Assembly: GCA_029224185.1 (NCBI GenBank)
Contig: CM055198.1
Location: forward strand, 24,382,616 to 24,446,615
Direction: 5' to 3'
Origin: Karalla daura
Taxonomy: Eukaryota > Chordata > Actinopteri > Chaetodontiformes > Leiognathidae
DNA: 64,000 bases
Within the stretch, counting starts at the first letter, position 1; each line of letters starts with the position of its first letter. Position numbers and translations under genes: made by a program. The notes beneath the pieces are model-generated. The model saw only the letters and a program-made list of their open reading frames with translations, ran no database searches and was not told the origin of the DNA. Of the stretch, positions 42,215 to 55,340 are shown piece after piece.

Positions 42215-45200
42215 GACACTGTGTTGCTACTCCACATACTCATAAAGGTGCAAAAGTACATTCACAACATAAATGACTACAAACTACCTCACTGTCAGCC
42301 CTCCTTTCAGTTTGTGCTCATCCAGCCGCCCGGTTATCTGCCCTCTCTGCTGAAAATAATAAAGCTCTTATCAGAACTTAATGAAAGACAGTCCATAAAA
42401 CATCAGAATTAACTCATGTTAAATCAGTAAGTAGTTTACCTGCATAGGTGAAGTGTAAATGTAGTTTGTATTCCACCCAGCTACGACTTTCAGGTCTGCT
42501 TAAGAACATCAACAACAAAATAGTAAAACACAAGTGAGCAAAGATCTTTAAATCTGCCAGTCTTACACCTAAATGAAGGAAGAGGAGGAAGCTTCAAGTC
42601 CACTGAACGCCATCCTGCCCATGCATACACACCTGTGGGTGCAGCTGCTGAGCTGTCACTGCTCCATGGAAGTGGAACCAGAGTTGGAGCCAGACTGTCC
42701 TCTGCTAGGCCAGTCCCAGTCTGACCTTTGGCCCCACTACCAAAAACCCACAGCTGACTGGAGGAACCCAGGACCAACGTGTGGTGGCTGTGAGAAACAA
42801 AACATACAATGCCGTGAGAGAGTTAACGTGACGCAGAAGCACATTTCTCTCCAACCTCAGATAAGGTCACACAGGCACCCTCCCAGGTCTCACCTGCCAC
42901 AGCAGACCTGTGTGGCTGGTCCGTCCAGACCCTCCACCTGCCGCGGCCTCCGTTCGTTGGCAGTAGAGTTGTGACCGAGCTGCCCGTGGGAACCCTCTCC
43001 AAAGGTCAACACTTTGCCGTCCTGGAAGTCACAGCGTCACCCTGTCACATCCTGAAACTCAACCCAATACGTCTGGGAGCAAACCAGCCCAGAAGAGGCC
43101 ACGGCCTACTCACCTTTGTCAGCACGGCAGAATGAGCCTCTCCACAGCTCATGGACGACACATCCAGGGCTCTCAGGGCAGGAACCTCACAGATGTTGAA
43201 CCTGCCTGTTAAGAACATGGACAAATGAAGAGAAGACTGAAGGGAAGGATGACAGATCGTCATTCTCATAGGCTTAAGAAGCCCTGAAACATGTATGGCC
43301 ACAGGAAGCTGATGGCGCTGCCTCGTACCCTTCACGTCCTCCCTGTTGAGCCCCAGCTGGCCGGCCTGGTTGGCCCCGCAGCAGAACACCAGGCCCGGCA
43401 GTGTGAGGAACAGAGTGTGTTCTGCTCCGGCTGAAACCTGAGTCACTGCTACACCGGTCAGAGCACACACCAGGGCAGGGGTCTCCTGGAGCTGCACCTC
43501 CTTCCCCAGGCCCAGCTGACCATGACTGTTGGAGCCCCACGAGAACACGTCTCCTCCTGCACAACAGTTTATACATCTTTGTAATGGATTACCTCAATTC
43601 ATTAAGTGATGTATACGTGATGTGACTACATCAACAACTTCAACTTTATTTGTTTTAAGTGCCAGTTCATAACAGCCATTATGTCAAGGCACTTTACAAA
43701 GAGAGCGACAATATGTACATAGTAAAAAACATCATCCTTAGACCCTCCCAAGAAAAACCCTGACAGGGAAAAAAAGGGGAGAAACCTCAGGGTGAGAGAC
43801 AGAGGAGGGGATCCTCACCCAGGATGGACAGGCGGGCACAAGCAAGACAGTATAGAAAGATGCATGTACTGATGGCTAACAGTTTAGATTAAAGGTCAGA
43901 GGTCGAATCAGTCCAGAGTAGAAACAGTGCATGCAGCAGTAGAGCAGCAGAGTCCTGGATCCTGCTCAGCATCTATGGAATCTGGGAGGAAAGAAAGCAC
44001 AGACACTATGGGGACGCATGGTCCCTGGTCCATATGTTAGTCCTGCATAGGAAAGGAGAGGAGGAAGTGGAGGAGGAGGAGGAGGAGAAGGTGGAGGACA
44101 GATGGGGAGAGACCAAGAGAAGAGTAAGAAGATAGAGGGAACATGAACCTGATCAACACCTACAAAGAGAACAGAGAAGATAGAGTTCAATGTGGTCATT
44201 GACTAAACCTATAGCACCCCCCCCCCCTCATCTATATCTATATCTATCAGGAAATGGAATTTAAGGAAGTCATGTTTTTAAAATAGCTAAAGTACCTTTT
44301 TTGCAGACTATCTGTGTGTTATTACTGCTTTAGCTCCACTAACGTGGCGATAACAAAGCTGTCTCTGTACAGAGCAGAACTCTGTGCTGTTACAAGCCGC
44401 TGTGCGTCCACAATCAAGAAGATTCTGCTTTTATTTTACTGTATTTCATTTATCACCTCTGTTGCTCCCTACCTTCAGTCAGAGCCAGGGAGTGGGACTT
44501 TCCACAGGCAACCTGAACCACGGGTATGTTCATGGGTCTGGGCACCTCTCTGCATGGTCATCAGACGACACACAGGATTCACACATGAAGCACACCTGAC
44601 TGGTATTAAGAAACATGCACTTTCCCACTTGTACTGTTTTCAGCAGCCTGAGATCTCACGTTGGTCTGTAACCGTGTGACGCTGGATTGGTGAGCCCGAG
44701 CTGTCCGTCCTCCCAGTCTCCCCAGGAGAACATCTGTCCAGATGCACACACAGCCACACTGTGGTGCTGACCACACGCCATCGACACCACGCCCCCCAGC
44801 CTCTCCACACGACCTGCCAACCACACACACAGCTGCAGCTACTGTACGCATGACGACAGAATGCTATCAAAGCTACACAATGAGCATCAACCATGTCGAG
44901 GCACCTGTGTTTAACTCTGAGATTTCATCAATTCATCCTAGATTAACACATAACTCAAATGAACTGCACAGCAATCTGCTATAATTTATTACTCCTTGGT
45001 TATTAGTGACGCTGATGGACATTAAAAAGCGTTTGAAGACCAAAGTCCTTTTCTAACTTGTGGTTACCTAACACGGCCCTTCTTCCTCCTGTGATCTTCT
45101 GATAACTAGAACTTGAACCCAGCACTGACACTAGTACTCAGACTACTGCACTCCCGTCCCTTGGTAGTCTGAAGAAAGTTAGACATCTTAAATGTTTTTA

Positions 45201-46149
45201 CTACAATGTAAGTTGTGATAGTAAGGTGTGATATCAGCTGCACGCATTATCAGGTGGGGTTGTTTCATTTATTTTTTAAACTCTACGCACAAAGGCACAG
45301 TTTAGGTCCAGGGAACATTCTGGACCGAGAGAGGAAACGAAAGTGAAACTGTTTGTGATTGATGACGCTCTGCTGTCAAAGCACTTTCCAAACAAAACAA
45401 AAAAACAAGCCAGAATATTAGTACATAAATAGAGCTAATCTTTTTAGAGTGAGGGGACAAAATCCGCTTTGAAGGATAGCAAATAATCAATGGACACAGG
45501 ATCTTTATGTACTGTATTGATTGATGCATGTGAAAAGGGGACAGTAGATAAGATAGAGAATGTGAGAGTAGAGTGAAAAGAATATGGTATGCAAAACTTC
45601 ATATAGCTGGAGTTATATCAATAGAGAACGGCCGTGTTGTAGTCCAGGAGTTATTATGTATATAATAAATAATAAGTCAGTGTAGTTCTCTGGGTGTCTG
45701 AGTGGTCGTCAGGTGTCAGTCCTGCTTCTTGTGCTGTCAGTGAGAAGTGTCCCAGGTGTAGACCTACCTGGGGTGTCTCCATCCTCGCTCCTCTTTCTGC
45801 CCAGTTGTCTGTGGGAGTTGGAACCACAGGACTGCAGGGTTCTGCTGCTGGTCAGGAACAAGGTGTGCTGCTCCCCGCAGCAGATGAGGCTGATCTCCCA
45901 GGGCACAGAGCGGGACACCGGGCTGAGACCCGGGGACCTGCCCCCCCAGCTCCATATCTGCTTCATGTCCACAGCTGGATCACACTCACACACCTGTGCG
46001 CTGTCTGAGGAGCGCCGTCTCCCAGTATCTCTACTTCTCCGTCCTTGTTTCTTTGTGGACTTAAAAACCGTCAGCAGGGTCAGACCAAGTAAGTACACTG
46101 TTCCAACCCCAAGTAGGCATCTCGCCACGTACGCTCCAAAACTGCCCAT
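35801..46149 (-). CDS. HERC-type E3 ubiquitin ligase, copy C (TM segment + RCC1 + HECT), 23 exons
   Basis: Exons: 45768-46149, 44660-44813, 44473-44549, 43329-43556, 43114-43205, 42894-43021, 42633-42787, 42440-42495, 42288-42346, 42068-42127, 41883-41979, 41579-41759, 41221-41372, 40984-41100, 40812-40910, 40480-40647, 40155-40298, 39848-40014, 39627-39693, 39467-39537, 38755-38938, 36311-36413, 35801-36030. The spliced product is about 1056 residues. The N-terminus, with its hydrophobic anchor, is the same as copy B. Exon 16 has its own 5' half (MTFNIDYYTSQALL in place of KKHEDDYNSA) and is four codons shorter. Exon 14 is of the C/D type (PLMTFFTMEV). The catalytic Cys is kept (EALTCHVLLHLP) and the tail is GFLRENIEI. 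The intron between exons 22 and 21 is swollen to 2.3 kb by repeat insertions. No disabling mutation is seen. Confidence 0.85.
36724..38150. repeat. Foldback repeat (inverted arms) in intron 22 of copy C
   Basis: A left arm at 36724-36875 (ATGGCGGCCCATTCCTCCCT through AGTAGAGTCACTCCCATCAG to CACGCATGC) recurs in inverse complement at 37984-38150 with substitutions and small indels. The arms are about 1.1 kb apart. This suggests two head-to-head copies of one dispersed repeat, or the long inverted termini of a non-autonomous DNA element. No transposase is seen between them. Confidence 0.65.
38461..38495. repeat. Perfect 14-base inverted repeat (hairpin), copy C intron
   Basis: GCCAATCACAACAC and its exact complement flank a 7-base loop TGTTCCG. 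The arms contain CCAAT boxes on both strands. Confidence 0.85.
40715..40745. repeat. (CATC)n run, copy C
   Basis: Terminal tetranucleotide run left from the dispersed repeat found whole in copies A and B; here the body has been deleted and the run joins CCTCCCAGTCAG directly. Confidence 0.8.
42132..42214. repeat. (GAAA)n microsatellite, copy C
   Basis: About 21 units, the shortest of the four copies. It forms the pyrimidine tract of the exon 10 acceptor on the gene strand. Confidence 0.95.
43633..44212 (-). mobile_element. Non-LTR retroposon 3' fragment in intron 3 of copy C
   Basis: The same insertion as in copy B, nearly identical in sequence; shared by descent through duplication. Confidence 0.6.
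45339..45350 (+). promoter_or_regulatory. Perfect ISRE-type motif in intron 1 of copy C
   Basis: GAAAGTGAAACT, identical to the copy B site and inside the same B/C-only block (about 45179-45718). It is conserved but also recent, so conservation alone says little. Confidence 0.5.
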
Positions 46150-47211
46150 TTCATCAAAGCCACTGGCCGTTTATCAGCGCCAGCCAGAGAACTGCCTTCC
46201 CCAGTGGCCAGCCATGGTACTGCAACGGAAGTCCGCTCTCCCTAAAAGTATTTTCCCTATCGAGGGCACTAGTAAAAGAGCCTGCCGTTGACAGAACGCC
46301 TCTATTGTATTTTTTTTACGTCTTTGACTTCATATTTATTATTGTTTTAGAGGACAAAAAAGCCCTTGAGAAGTTTCATATTCCCGTCACAGCTGCTCAC
46401 GCGCACTTTCAAAGCGCGTCCACGTGGTCTCGGGAGCGAGGATGCCTGTTCGGCTCCATGGGCCGAGGTCAGTGTGTTCGACTATTGTTATACATGTTAT
46501 TTTATCAGATATCACCCGCTTGTTAGTTTTACTTTTTAAGCGGATTTTTGTGTGTATTATATGATCTTTAGAACGTAAAAACTGCTTTAAAATTGCAGTT
46601 AATTATTCATCTCTCGTCAAATACTTAGTAGTGTTTTTCATTCTTCAAGTAGCCTATGTGACAGTTTCTGTGATGTGTGTCACCCGCCCGTTGTCAAGCC
46701 TTCATATATATACATATAATATATTAATGTTCATAGCAGCTATTGGAACTGAGCAAAAGAACAGGTCGGCCATCTTACGATGGTCAAGCACTGTGGAACC
46801 CGATGTAACCTGAGGTAAGGACAGTGACCTGCACTGAAGTTACTGCTCTTATCTCGCTGAAATTTTGACACATTTACAAAGATTTACAAACGCGTACAAA
46901 CATTAATCTATTTTTTAGGACATGACATTCTACACAACTATGCAGTATCATAAATACATGTTGGATGTTTATAACAAACCAAACCGTTTGAAAATCGGTT
47001 GAAGTCTGAGTAAGTTGTGTATCTAAAAAGTACGTCCCAGTACCAACACAATGTAATGGATGAGCGAGCTGCCTGAGGCGAGATGGCTGCCACGTGTGGA
47101 CGTTTGACTCCGTGAGCGAGCAACGCGGACCAGGCATCTAGCTTTCTGTATATAGCTGTAGTTCGGACCTTCTAGGGATGGGGTGGAGCCGGACAGGGTG
47201 AAAATTGGCCT

Positions 47212-47990
47212 GGAGAATGCAGATGAAGGTGAGGATGAAGAAGGCGTGGTAACAGGTGAGGCGTCAGAGGCAGCACCGTCTTTAACACAAGACTGTCCGA
47301 CTGGTGGGCGATGGCGGGTGCTGGGAATCCTGGTGGCCCTGTGGATTTAAGTGGAGACCCAGCAGAGGGGCCGAGGCAGCCTCATATTCAGCCATACCCA
47401 CGTCGGACATTTGGATCCCAGCTAACATTGAGGAGTTTTAGCTACATGTGGTTCAAACAGCATTCTTGAAACACTCGAAGTCAGTTGATGCAGCTTTTTG
47501 CTACGCCTGTAGCATGCCCAGGGTCACACAGAAAAGAGCTAGAAGATACTGTACCACATCTTTTCTGGAACAGTAACACACAAAGTCTTTATGGAGAAGC
47601 AACAGGAGCTTCAGTCCACCTTTGGAGGATGTGAGCAACCAGACGAATGCTCATAGAGCTACTGAAGCAAGATCACTGATTGGCCTGATTGATGCTGTTC
47701 TGAAGCTGATGTTTGTTCTGCACATCTGTATGCTGGACAGAATAATCAGTCTCACAAAGAACTCTGCAGGTCACAGATTTGGAGCTGGCATCTGCCATTG
47801 ATGTGGTCTTTGCAGTTGTCGATGCCCTCAAAGACAAAAACAATGCTGAAACATGGACTGAATCAATCACCCCCCCCCCCCCCCCCCCATGATATTTTTG
47901 TGGAGCTGCTGCTGACAATGATGGATGGAAATGCAAAACTGGTTTGTGCAATATATTGTTTATGTTTGTGTAAGAATGACTCAACTTTTA
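47212..47990 (+). pseudogene. Decayed hAT-family transposase fragment, second copy
   Basis: Duplicate of the fragment in the C/B spacer, with the same zinc-finger core (DAAFCYAC) and the same interruptions. The possible start ATG of the other copy is changed here (AAAATTGGCC for ATAATGGACC). Confidence 0.65.
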
Positions 47991-48025
47991 AATACTGATA
48001 CTAACTTATTGCTTTATCACAGAAC

Positions 48026-48324
48026 ATTATCATCATTAATTTATATCCTGAACTGTTAGCCATCAATAATGTTTTGTTTGTGCCCGCCTGTCCGTCCTGG
48101 GTGAGGATCCCCTCCTCTGTCTCTCACCCTGAGGTTTCTCCCCTTTTTTCCCTCTCAGGGTTTTTCTTGGGAGTTGTTCCTCAGCCTTTGCGAGGGTCTA
48201 AGGACAGGGGGTTTTTTCACTATGTACACATTGTTGCTCTGCTTGTAAAGTGCTCTGAGATAACAGCTGTTATGATATGGCACTTAAAACAAATAAAAGT
48301 TGAAGTTGAAGTTGAAGTTGAACA
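48026..48324 (+). mobile_element. Non-LTR retroposon 3' end, private to the D/C spacer
   Basis: A block ending GCACTTAAAACAAATAAA followed by a (GTTGAA)n tail, inserted between CAGAAC and ACCAGCC, which are contiguous in the C/B spacer (35190 region). It is the same family as the intron 3 element but in opposite orientation. Its absence from the sister spacer dates it after the C/D duplication. Confidence 0.75.
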
Positions 48325-48892
48325 CCAGCCGTGACCGGTTTCAACAATCACTGGACTCACGGGACCAAGTAAAGGAGCAAAAGCAAAAAAGTCTTTATCC
48401 AACATGTGCCCTTTACAATAATCATGTTTTTGTTTTGTTTTTTTATAAATTAAGGAAAACAAAAAACAAAAAGTTACATTGCCCACAATTATGCCTCTTC
48501 ATGCTCTCCATCTCCTTGGAAGAGTAAAGAAAAAGATGTAAAAATCTGAAAGAGTCATCAGTCACACTGAAATACAGAGGAACTAGCAGAGAATAAGAAG
48601 GAGAACTCTTTTCTGCCCATAATGACTCCTGTTTCAGGCACTGCTACCTTCCAGAGAGATACAAATAAAGTGCTACTCTACCCTTCAGGCAAAGAGTTTT
48701 AAAGACTTAGAGGATTAGATTTAATTACTCTCAGTAAAAAAATAAACAGAATTATTAGTCCATTTTAGCCTGATGTATTTAACACACAGCTCTAGCTTTT
48801 TGTTTTGATCATCGACCATACTTAAAATGTAAGATATGAGCAAACAAAGACGGTGGCATGAGCTTGGAAACGTCAGAGGAACTGTACATTGA

Positions 48893-51800
48893 CTAATTTT
48901 GGTGTTCCATGTTCTCCCTCAGGAAGCCTCTCTTATGATGAATGGCCTCACGAAGCCTGGTCAGCATCGTCGTCTCCACCTGGTTCTGATAGACTGGCAG
49001 GTGCAGCAGCACATGGCAGGTGAGTGCTTCTGGCAGGTGGAGGTCGTTGCTGTCTGGTAAATCTCTGACTGTCATCTTGACGCAGGCCATCCCATTGAAA
49101 GGCACACGGTCGAACCCTGAGACAAACACTGGCAGCACACAGAGAAGACCACACTGAAGAATCAAGTAAAAGAAAGCTGGATCCTCGTCCAATGTGGTGA
49201 CTGACAGAGACCTAGGATGGTTGGGTAGAGAGCTCATCCTTGTTCTGTGGTTTTCACACAGAAGCTATGGAACATTGATTGACATGACATGACAGCTCCC
49301 CAGGGACTTCACCAAACTGCTGCCTCACAGCCATGTACCTTCATTTGTTCACATACCTGGACGGAGCTGGTGAACATGATAAATAGCACAGTTGGATGTA
49401 ATACATACACAGGAACTTCTTCTTTTCCTCTGCTGTCAGGTTCTCAAACGCCTGCCAGAGGGCCAGGATGGTTGGATGTTGCTCATGGAAGACTCCCTCA
49501 TAGACTGTGTTCTGTGTGACAAAACCAAAATATATTTGTCATATAAAGTCAAATAAAGAGATCAATCAAATCAGCCACATTGTTTTTAAAGCATTCAGAG
49601 ACAGAAACAGGAGGATTTAAGGATTGGGGTTTAGACAGAACAGTCTGACAGACAGAGTTCTGCTCCAGCTTCCACCGTCAGAACCTTCAGACCCGGACAC
49701 AACGAGCAGTCGGCTGTCAGAGGCCGTCTACGGAGACTTTTCCTGCCGATACAACACGGTGAGTCTCAACACTGTTGGCGAAGCCCATGCATGTATTAAA
49801 AGAACTGGATACAGACAAGATATGGCGGCCCATTCCTCCCTATGGAGCTGCTGCCTGGCTCAGACGCCTCTCCTCCTCCTCATGGACCCTGCAGTAGAGT
49901 CACTCCCATCAGCAACACGGGATCATGAACCAGTCCGTGTTGGGGAGAACACGCTGCCAGACCACACGCATGCTGTGAGAGAGCATGTGACCTGCTGGGA
50001 CGTCACGCTGTGCTGGGGCTTTTCTGTCTTTAACTTTTTTTTTTGATACATTAATTAAAAATAACACATAAAAGTATGAAAGATCAGTAATTAGCTATGT
50101 CTGCAGCTGTGGGTATCCTGTCAACAGTTTTAAAGCCATCTCTTTTGATTGCTGTCTATGGGGTGGCGCCCTACCCAGGTCTTATAATCCATCCATGGGG
50201 AAGCCCCCCTCCCCTGGTGAGGAGGTGCTCTGGTGCTGTCGGGCAAGTGAATCAGTGCACGGGAAGAAAACACTGAAGTGATTTCCTTTCTTTACATCCT
50301 GAAGTTGAGCACAGAATCCGAAATGAATACGATCTTTCTAAACTGCTGCTCAATGTCAACAGCTGTATTAGCGAGTTAGCGTTAGCGAGTTAGCGTTAGC
50401 GAGTTAGCGTTAGCGTCTTCTGGTCTCCCGTTGTTGCATGAAAAGTACAGTGGCCCAATTCCAATCTGCCTGGCATGTATTATAAAACCTGTATCCACAG
50501 TATTCCGCCCCGCCCATTCAAATGGTGTATTTTTTATTGGTTTGTTTAAGAACTTCCGGTCAGCTAGTTCCGGTTAGCTTTTCTAGATGATCCCAAGATG
50601 GACGTTAGCTGGGTAGAGACGACCGATGGCAAAGTATACATCACCCTAGTCTCATAACAGAGTGGATGGAGGACATGAGGAGATGACGTACGGGGATATT
50701 CATAAATTATATTCATATGGGGATATTCATTCATAAACAGGCTCATACCGCCCCTGTTTGTGAACTTGCCTGGAAGTACTTTTTAAGTTAAGCGCCCTGA
50801 GGCAATGCCACCTGTCTTCTTCAATGAGGGGAGGCGGATAAAGGTTAAAGGTCTGCCCACAGCATTCACTTCTCCTCTTCTCGTGATTAAAACATTACGG
50901 TTGAAGAGACAATCGCCTCCTCTTCTAATTGTTATTGCAGCCATGGAGTGCACAAATAATACTCATCATTATGAATCACTTTTTATGACACTTGATATCA
51001 GCTATCGTCATTGAGTCTGCCACACCACCAGAAGCTCTACCACAAAATAAACAAGATGGCTCCGCCCATGAAACCATGGAGAATAGGGTCTATAGGGCAC
51101 TCTCAAAGCGCATGCGTGGCATCTCACAGCGCTCTCTCTCCGGAACACTAATTGGTTCATACACCACGTTGCCTGATGGGAGTGACTCTACTGCACAGTA
51201 TCCAAGGGGTCCTTGAAACAAAAACAAGTCGTATGTGCCAGGCGAGCAGGCTCCATAGGAATGAATGAGCCGCCATGGTAAGTGCCATATATGTAATACA
51301 TCCATAATGCTACCTGATGTGCGTTGCCGCCATCTTGGACAGCTACGGAAACTCCACTTAGACAAATGTGTTGTTTGTTTGTGAGGGCTCCAGATGCTAT
51401 GAATGGAACAGCACTTGTACAACTCTCACGTTACCTTGACAACATGTTGAAACTGACTAACAATCTACTAGCACTGCTACTAGCAGTCTTAAACAAAGAG
51501 GTAGTTTAAAAATAAGTATTCTATTCAGTGACAGACTGGTCATAGGGAAATATAGGAAAATGCCACAATGGCCATGTAGAGTTGCTGCCAATCACAACAC
51601 TGTTCCGGTGTTGTGATTGGCATCCCATGTGTGACCTCACTACACTCGCTGACTTGATGACACTCACTGACCCAACATGAACCCGACAGTGAGTCTTTAA
51701 GGGGTCAGTTTAGAATATAGCCAGTGCACCACCCACTGCGGGTGTGGGCGTTTGGGCGGGGGCAAAGTGTGAGCGGGGTGTTGGCTGTTGGTGTGTTCAT

Positions 51801-54800
51801 GTCAACAGGCCACACTGTTGAAGGCTAATGGAGCCAGCGGCTGGCTTGGTGTGTCCAGGCCTATGAACAGACCTTCTTGAACACCTCCCAGTCATATTCT
51901 TCTTGGCCCAGCATCAGTGTCCTCAGCTCCTCCGGCTGGAAGAGGTTCACCACATGTCTGTTGCACACTGTGAAGAAGCCTCTCTTGAACTCCTCGAACA
52001 CTCCCTCCACTGATGTGTTGAAGGCATGATTGACACAAGCCTTTACAAACTCTTCCCTGTTAGGAGAAATTATTCAGAATTATGAACGTAGTCAACACTT
52101 ATAACCCATTTTTCACCAAAACATTTCGACTGATTTGTCTTTCTTCAGCTTCTTTAGCTGTCTATTAATCAAGTCTGTGTGTTCTTTCACACTGGAAGAG
52201 GAAATGGGAAACTTGTTTTGGTTGATTTCAACAGGCCCAGGGGGCCTGTAGGTACACAGGTATGCTTGCATGACTTCAAATAGTGCAAGTGACTCCAATC
52301 TATCTCAATCTATCTCAATGGAACCCTGACCAATTATTTTTCATTTAATAAAATGTTTTAAGTTTGTTTTCGTTTTGCAGGTGACTGTAGAACTTCAGGG
52401 AACACTGACCTGAATGGCACAGTAGAGGGTGATAGAGAGCAGCAGCTCATTTACAGTTCAAGCTGTAACTACAGACATGCTGAGGTGTGTTTTCAGAAAA
52501 ACAAGAAACAACTTGGAGGACACCTGTTGTAGGAACCTCTGCGACCTAAACCACTTGTTATCCAGTACTTTGGCATAAACAAACCTGTTTGCCCATGTGA
52601 CTTGTTTTCCGGGTTCTTTGGGATCGAGCTCAGCTGTCTCACCACCCCAGCTCATCTGTCATGACGTATATTCACAGTTAGGCTGAAACATCTCAGTCAC
52701 CTGTGTACTCAGCAGTCATTAGGACTGTGATGGAGCAAACCAACCGTGAAAGTCATCTCCAGGCTGTCGACTTCTTCGGGAGGGCAGTCCTCCAGTATGT
52801 ACCGCCAGCTCCTGGAGACACAGAGAGTTTATACAGAGTCACCTACAAAGAGTTCATACACATTAACCAACATTTCAGTGATGAGACAATGGCTCATTTA
52901 GAGCTGGAGAAGCTAAGACACACCACCTTACATCCATCACAAATGACTGCATGTTTAAATCTTACTCTGCCATCACAGGTTCAAACTCCCTCATGTCATC
53001 CAGGGTGGGTTGGACTCCAAGCAGCTTCTTGAACAGAGCCAGTGGGAAGGGCATGTTGGCGATGTTTTGGTTGTAGGGAACCAGGCCACACAGAACGCCA
53101 AACAGGAAGTATTTCTTCACTTCTACACTTGACTGTTTGGTTGAAGATGAGAACCAGATCAGGATGTGGTACAATTCAATAACTGCCACTGTAAGACTCA
53201 CAGTCCAGACTGAATGTGTGATTTAGTTCGAGCTGAGCTGCCCTAAGAAATCATCAGCATTAGTAGTCTCACCCTGGGATGGAACCAGGCCAGAGTCTTT
53301 CCATCATTGTAAAAGAACATCTCTGTGTCGTCTGGATCCATGAGTTCTTTGAACACAAACAGGAAGAGGTCGTTTCTGTTGACATTCGATAATACCATGT
53401 TGTCCTTGTATTGTACCTGGGAAACATAACAGTGTAAAATAATTCAATTATATAATTATGAGATGATTGTTGCAAATGTGTATTTACTAAGTTGTGAGTA
53501 AAGTTTTGAAACATAGTGACTAATGACTTCTGATTGAGACTGAACTGCATTATGGGAAACGTAGGATCAGATCAGGCAGTTTTAATGCAGTGTTTACCAA
53601 AAGCTCCTTTTGGAAGGTGCAGTGATCAGCTGCAGCGAGATGTCTGAAGGTGTCCTCCACCAGGTGAGTTCTCCTCAGCGTCAGCAGGAAGACGGGAGGT
53701 GGCGGGGGGTCGTTGAGAATGTGTAGTAACGCTTGTGATGTGTAATAATCAATATTAAACGTCATCTACAATAGCAAAAAACGGAACACAAAGAAATTAT
53801 ATGAAAGTCATGATTAGCAGATGCTGGCATCCATCCATCCATCCATCCATCCATCCATCCTCCCAGTCAGTATATAGCGGGTTGGCTTGGTCTTAATATA
53901 ATACGCTACTTTTAATATAGTGTACCTTTATCACGGATGCGAAAAAATGGAAGAATGCCACTCTGTCAGGAAGTCCATATAGGAATGGGTAGCGGAGGAA
54001 GATGGCAGGAGTGTCCTCGTCATCCTGTAAAATGATCTTTTCATGAGCTGATGGGACAGCTGGTTGATCAGAAACACTGCACTCTGAGGGTTTTTACCTC
54101 TCTGTTAGAGGAGATCATCCAGTTAGTTATAGCTCCATCTATTGGCAAAAACTGAATGACTTCCATTGTGAAAAATGTCATCAGTGGGACTTTGGACCCT
54201 CCAGCTTTGTTTGCCTGTGAAAAAGACCCACACATCAACAAGACAATTCCCATAATCTGACTGTAATCATGTCTTTGAGTTTAGCCTGACCAGGACACTT
54301 GTCTTCTTTGAGTCCAGACCTGCTCAGCACTCACCCTGTGGAGCAGCTTCAGGACTTCCAACAAGTGTTTGACTTCAGAGTTCCGAGTCACACAGTGCCC
54401 ATGTCTGATCAAGAAGCCCAGGGCATTCTTAAACACCATGATGTGCCTCGTCAACAGGGATGGTATCAGGGAAGACCACCAGCCTTCTGCACAACAAAAC
54501 ACGTGGTGTGCTCATCCTGCAGTGCTCACACAACATATATCCAGCAGAACACACATGACCTTTACCTGGTTGACTGCAACACAGTTAGACAAAGTGTGTT
54601 CAACTTGAAGTGACATTTCAAAAGCTATTCCTTGTATTGATCACACTCATTTATTGATCTGATGTGGTGATTAGAAACAGAAAAGTCTTTACTTAGTTTT
54701 GTTAAGGCCTCCTTCCTCAGATCTGCGATGACACGTGCCAAAGGCAGCACTGTGTGGATGACATGGGAGTCCTCCTGGAGAGGTGGGAATGTCAGCAGAA

Positions 54801-55243
54801 CCAGCAGGATCTCTGGAGACTTCAGGACAGCTGCTGAAGTCTCAAGCTGGTCCATCAGGTGTTTGAGGCTTATCTACACGGAGAGGAGATCTATTATGGC
54901 TCTATTTACCCACTATGTTATGTGGGACTAGTTTCCTCATTTGAGTCAATGTATGTCCAAAGTGAAAGATCAAACGGTGTGAGCAGCGTTCTTAACTGAT
55001 CCTTTGATCCATGGTTTCTCCAGCAGCTGGTCAAAGGCTCTGCTTGCTGCCTCAAGGTCTACGGTCAAGGCGTCTGCTTCTAGCAGAGGTCCACTGGTAA
55101 AAACAGGTCCATGCTTTAAGATGAACATTACAGTGTGCTTCAAAATATCACAGGCAGCCTGATCAATCAAAAATCACTTACCAAGCCTTCGTGAAACTTG
55201 CAACAAGACTTGAACTTGTGAGAAACACTGATTTTAGTTCTCT

Positions 55244-55340
<97 letters not shown>

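Larger units (their letters stand above)
46150..48892. other. Spacer between HERC copies D and C
   Basis: Close copy of the C/B spacer: upstream region of copy C (with a 7-base deletion in the CpG-rich segment near 46385), the hAT debris, a longer C-run at about 47870-47888, and a private 0.3 kb retroposon insertion. No intact gene is supported. Confidence 0.65.
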
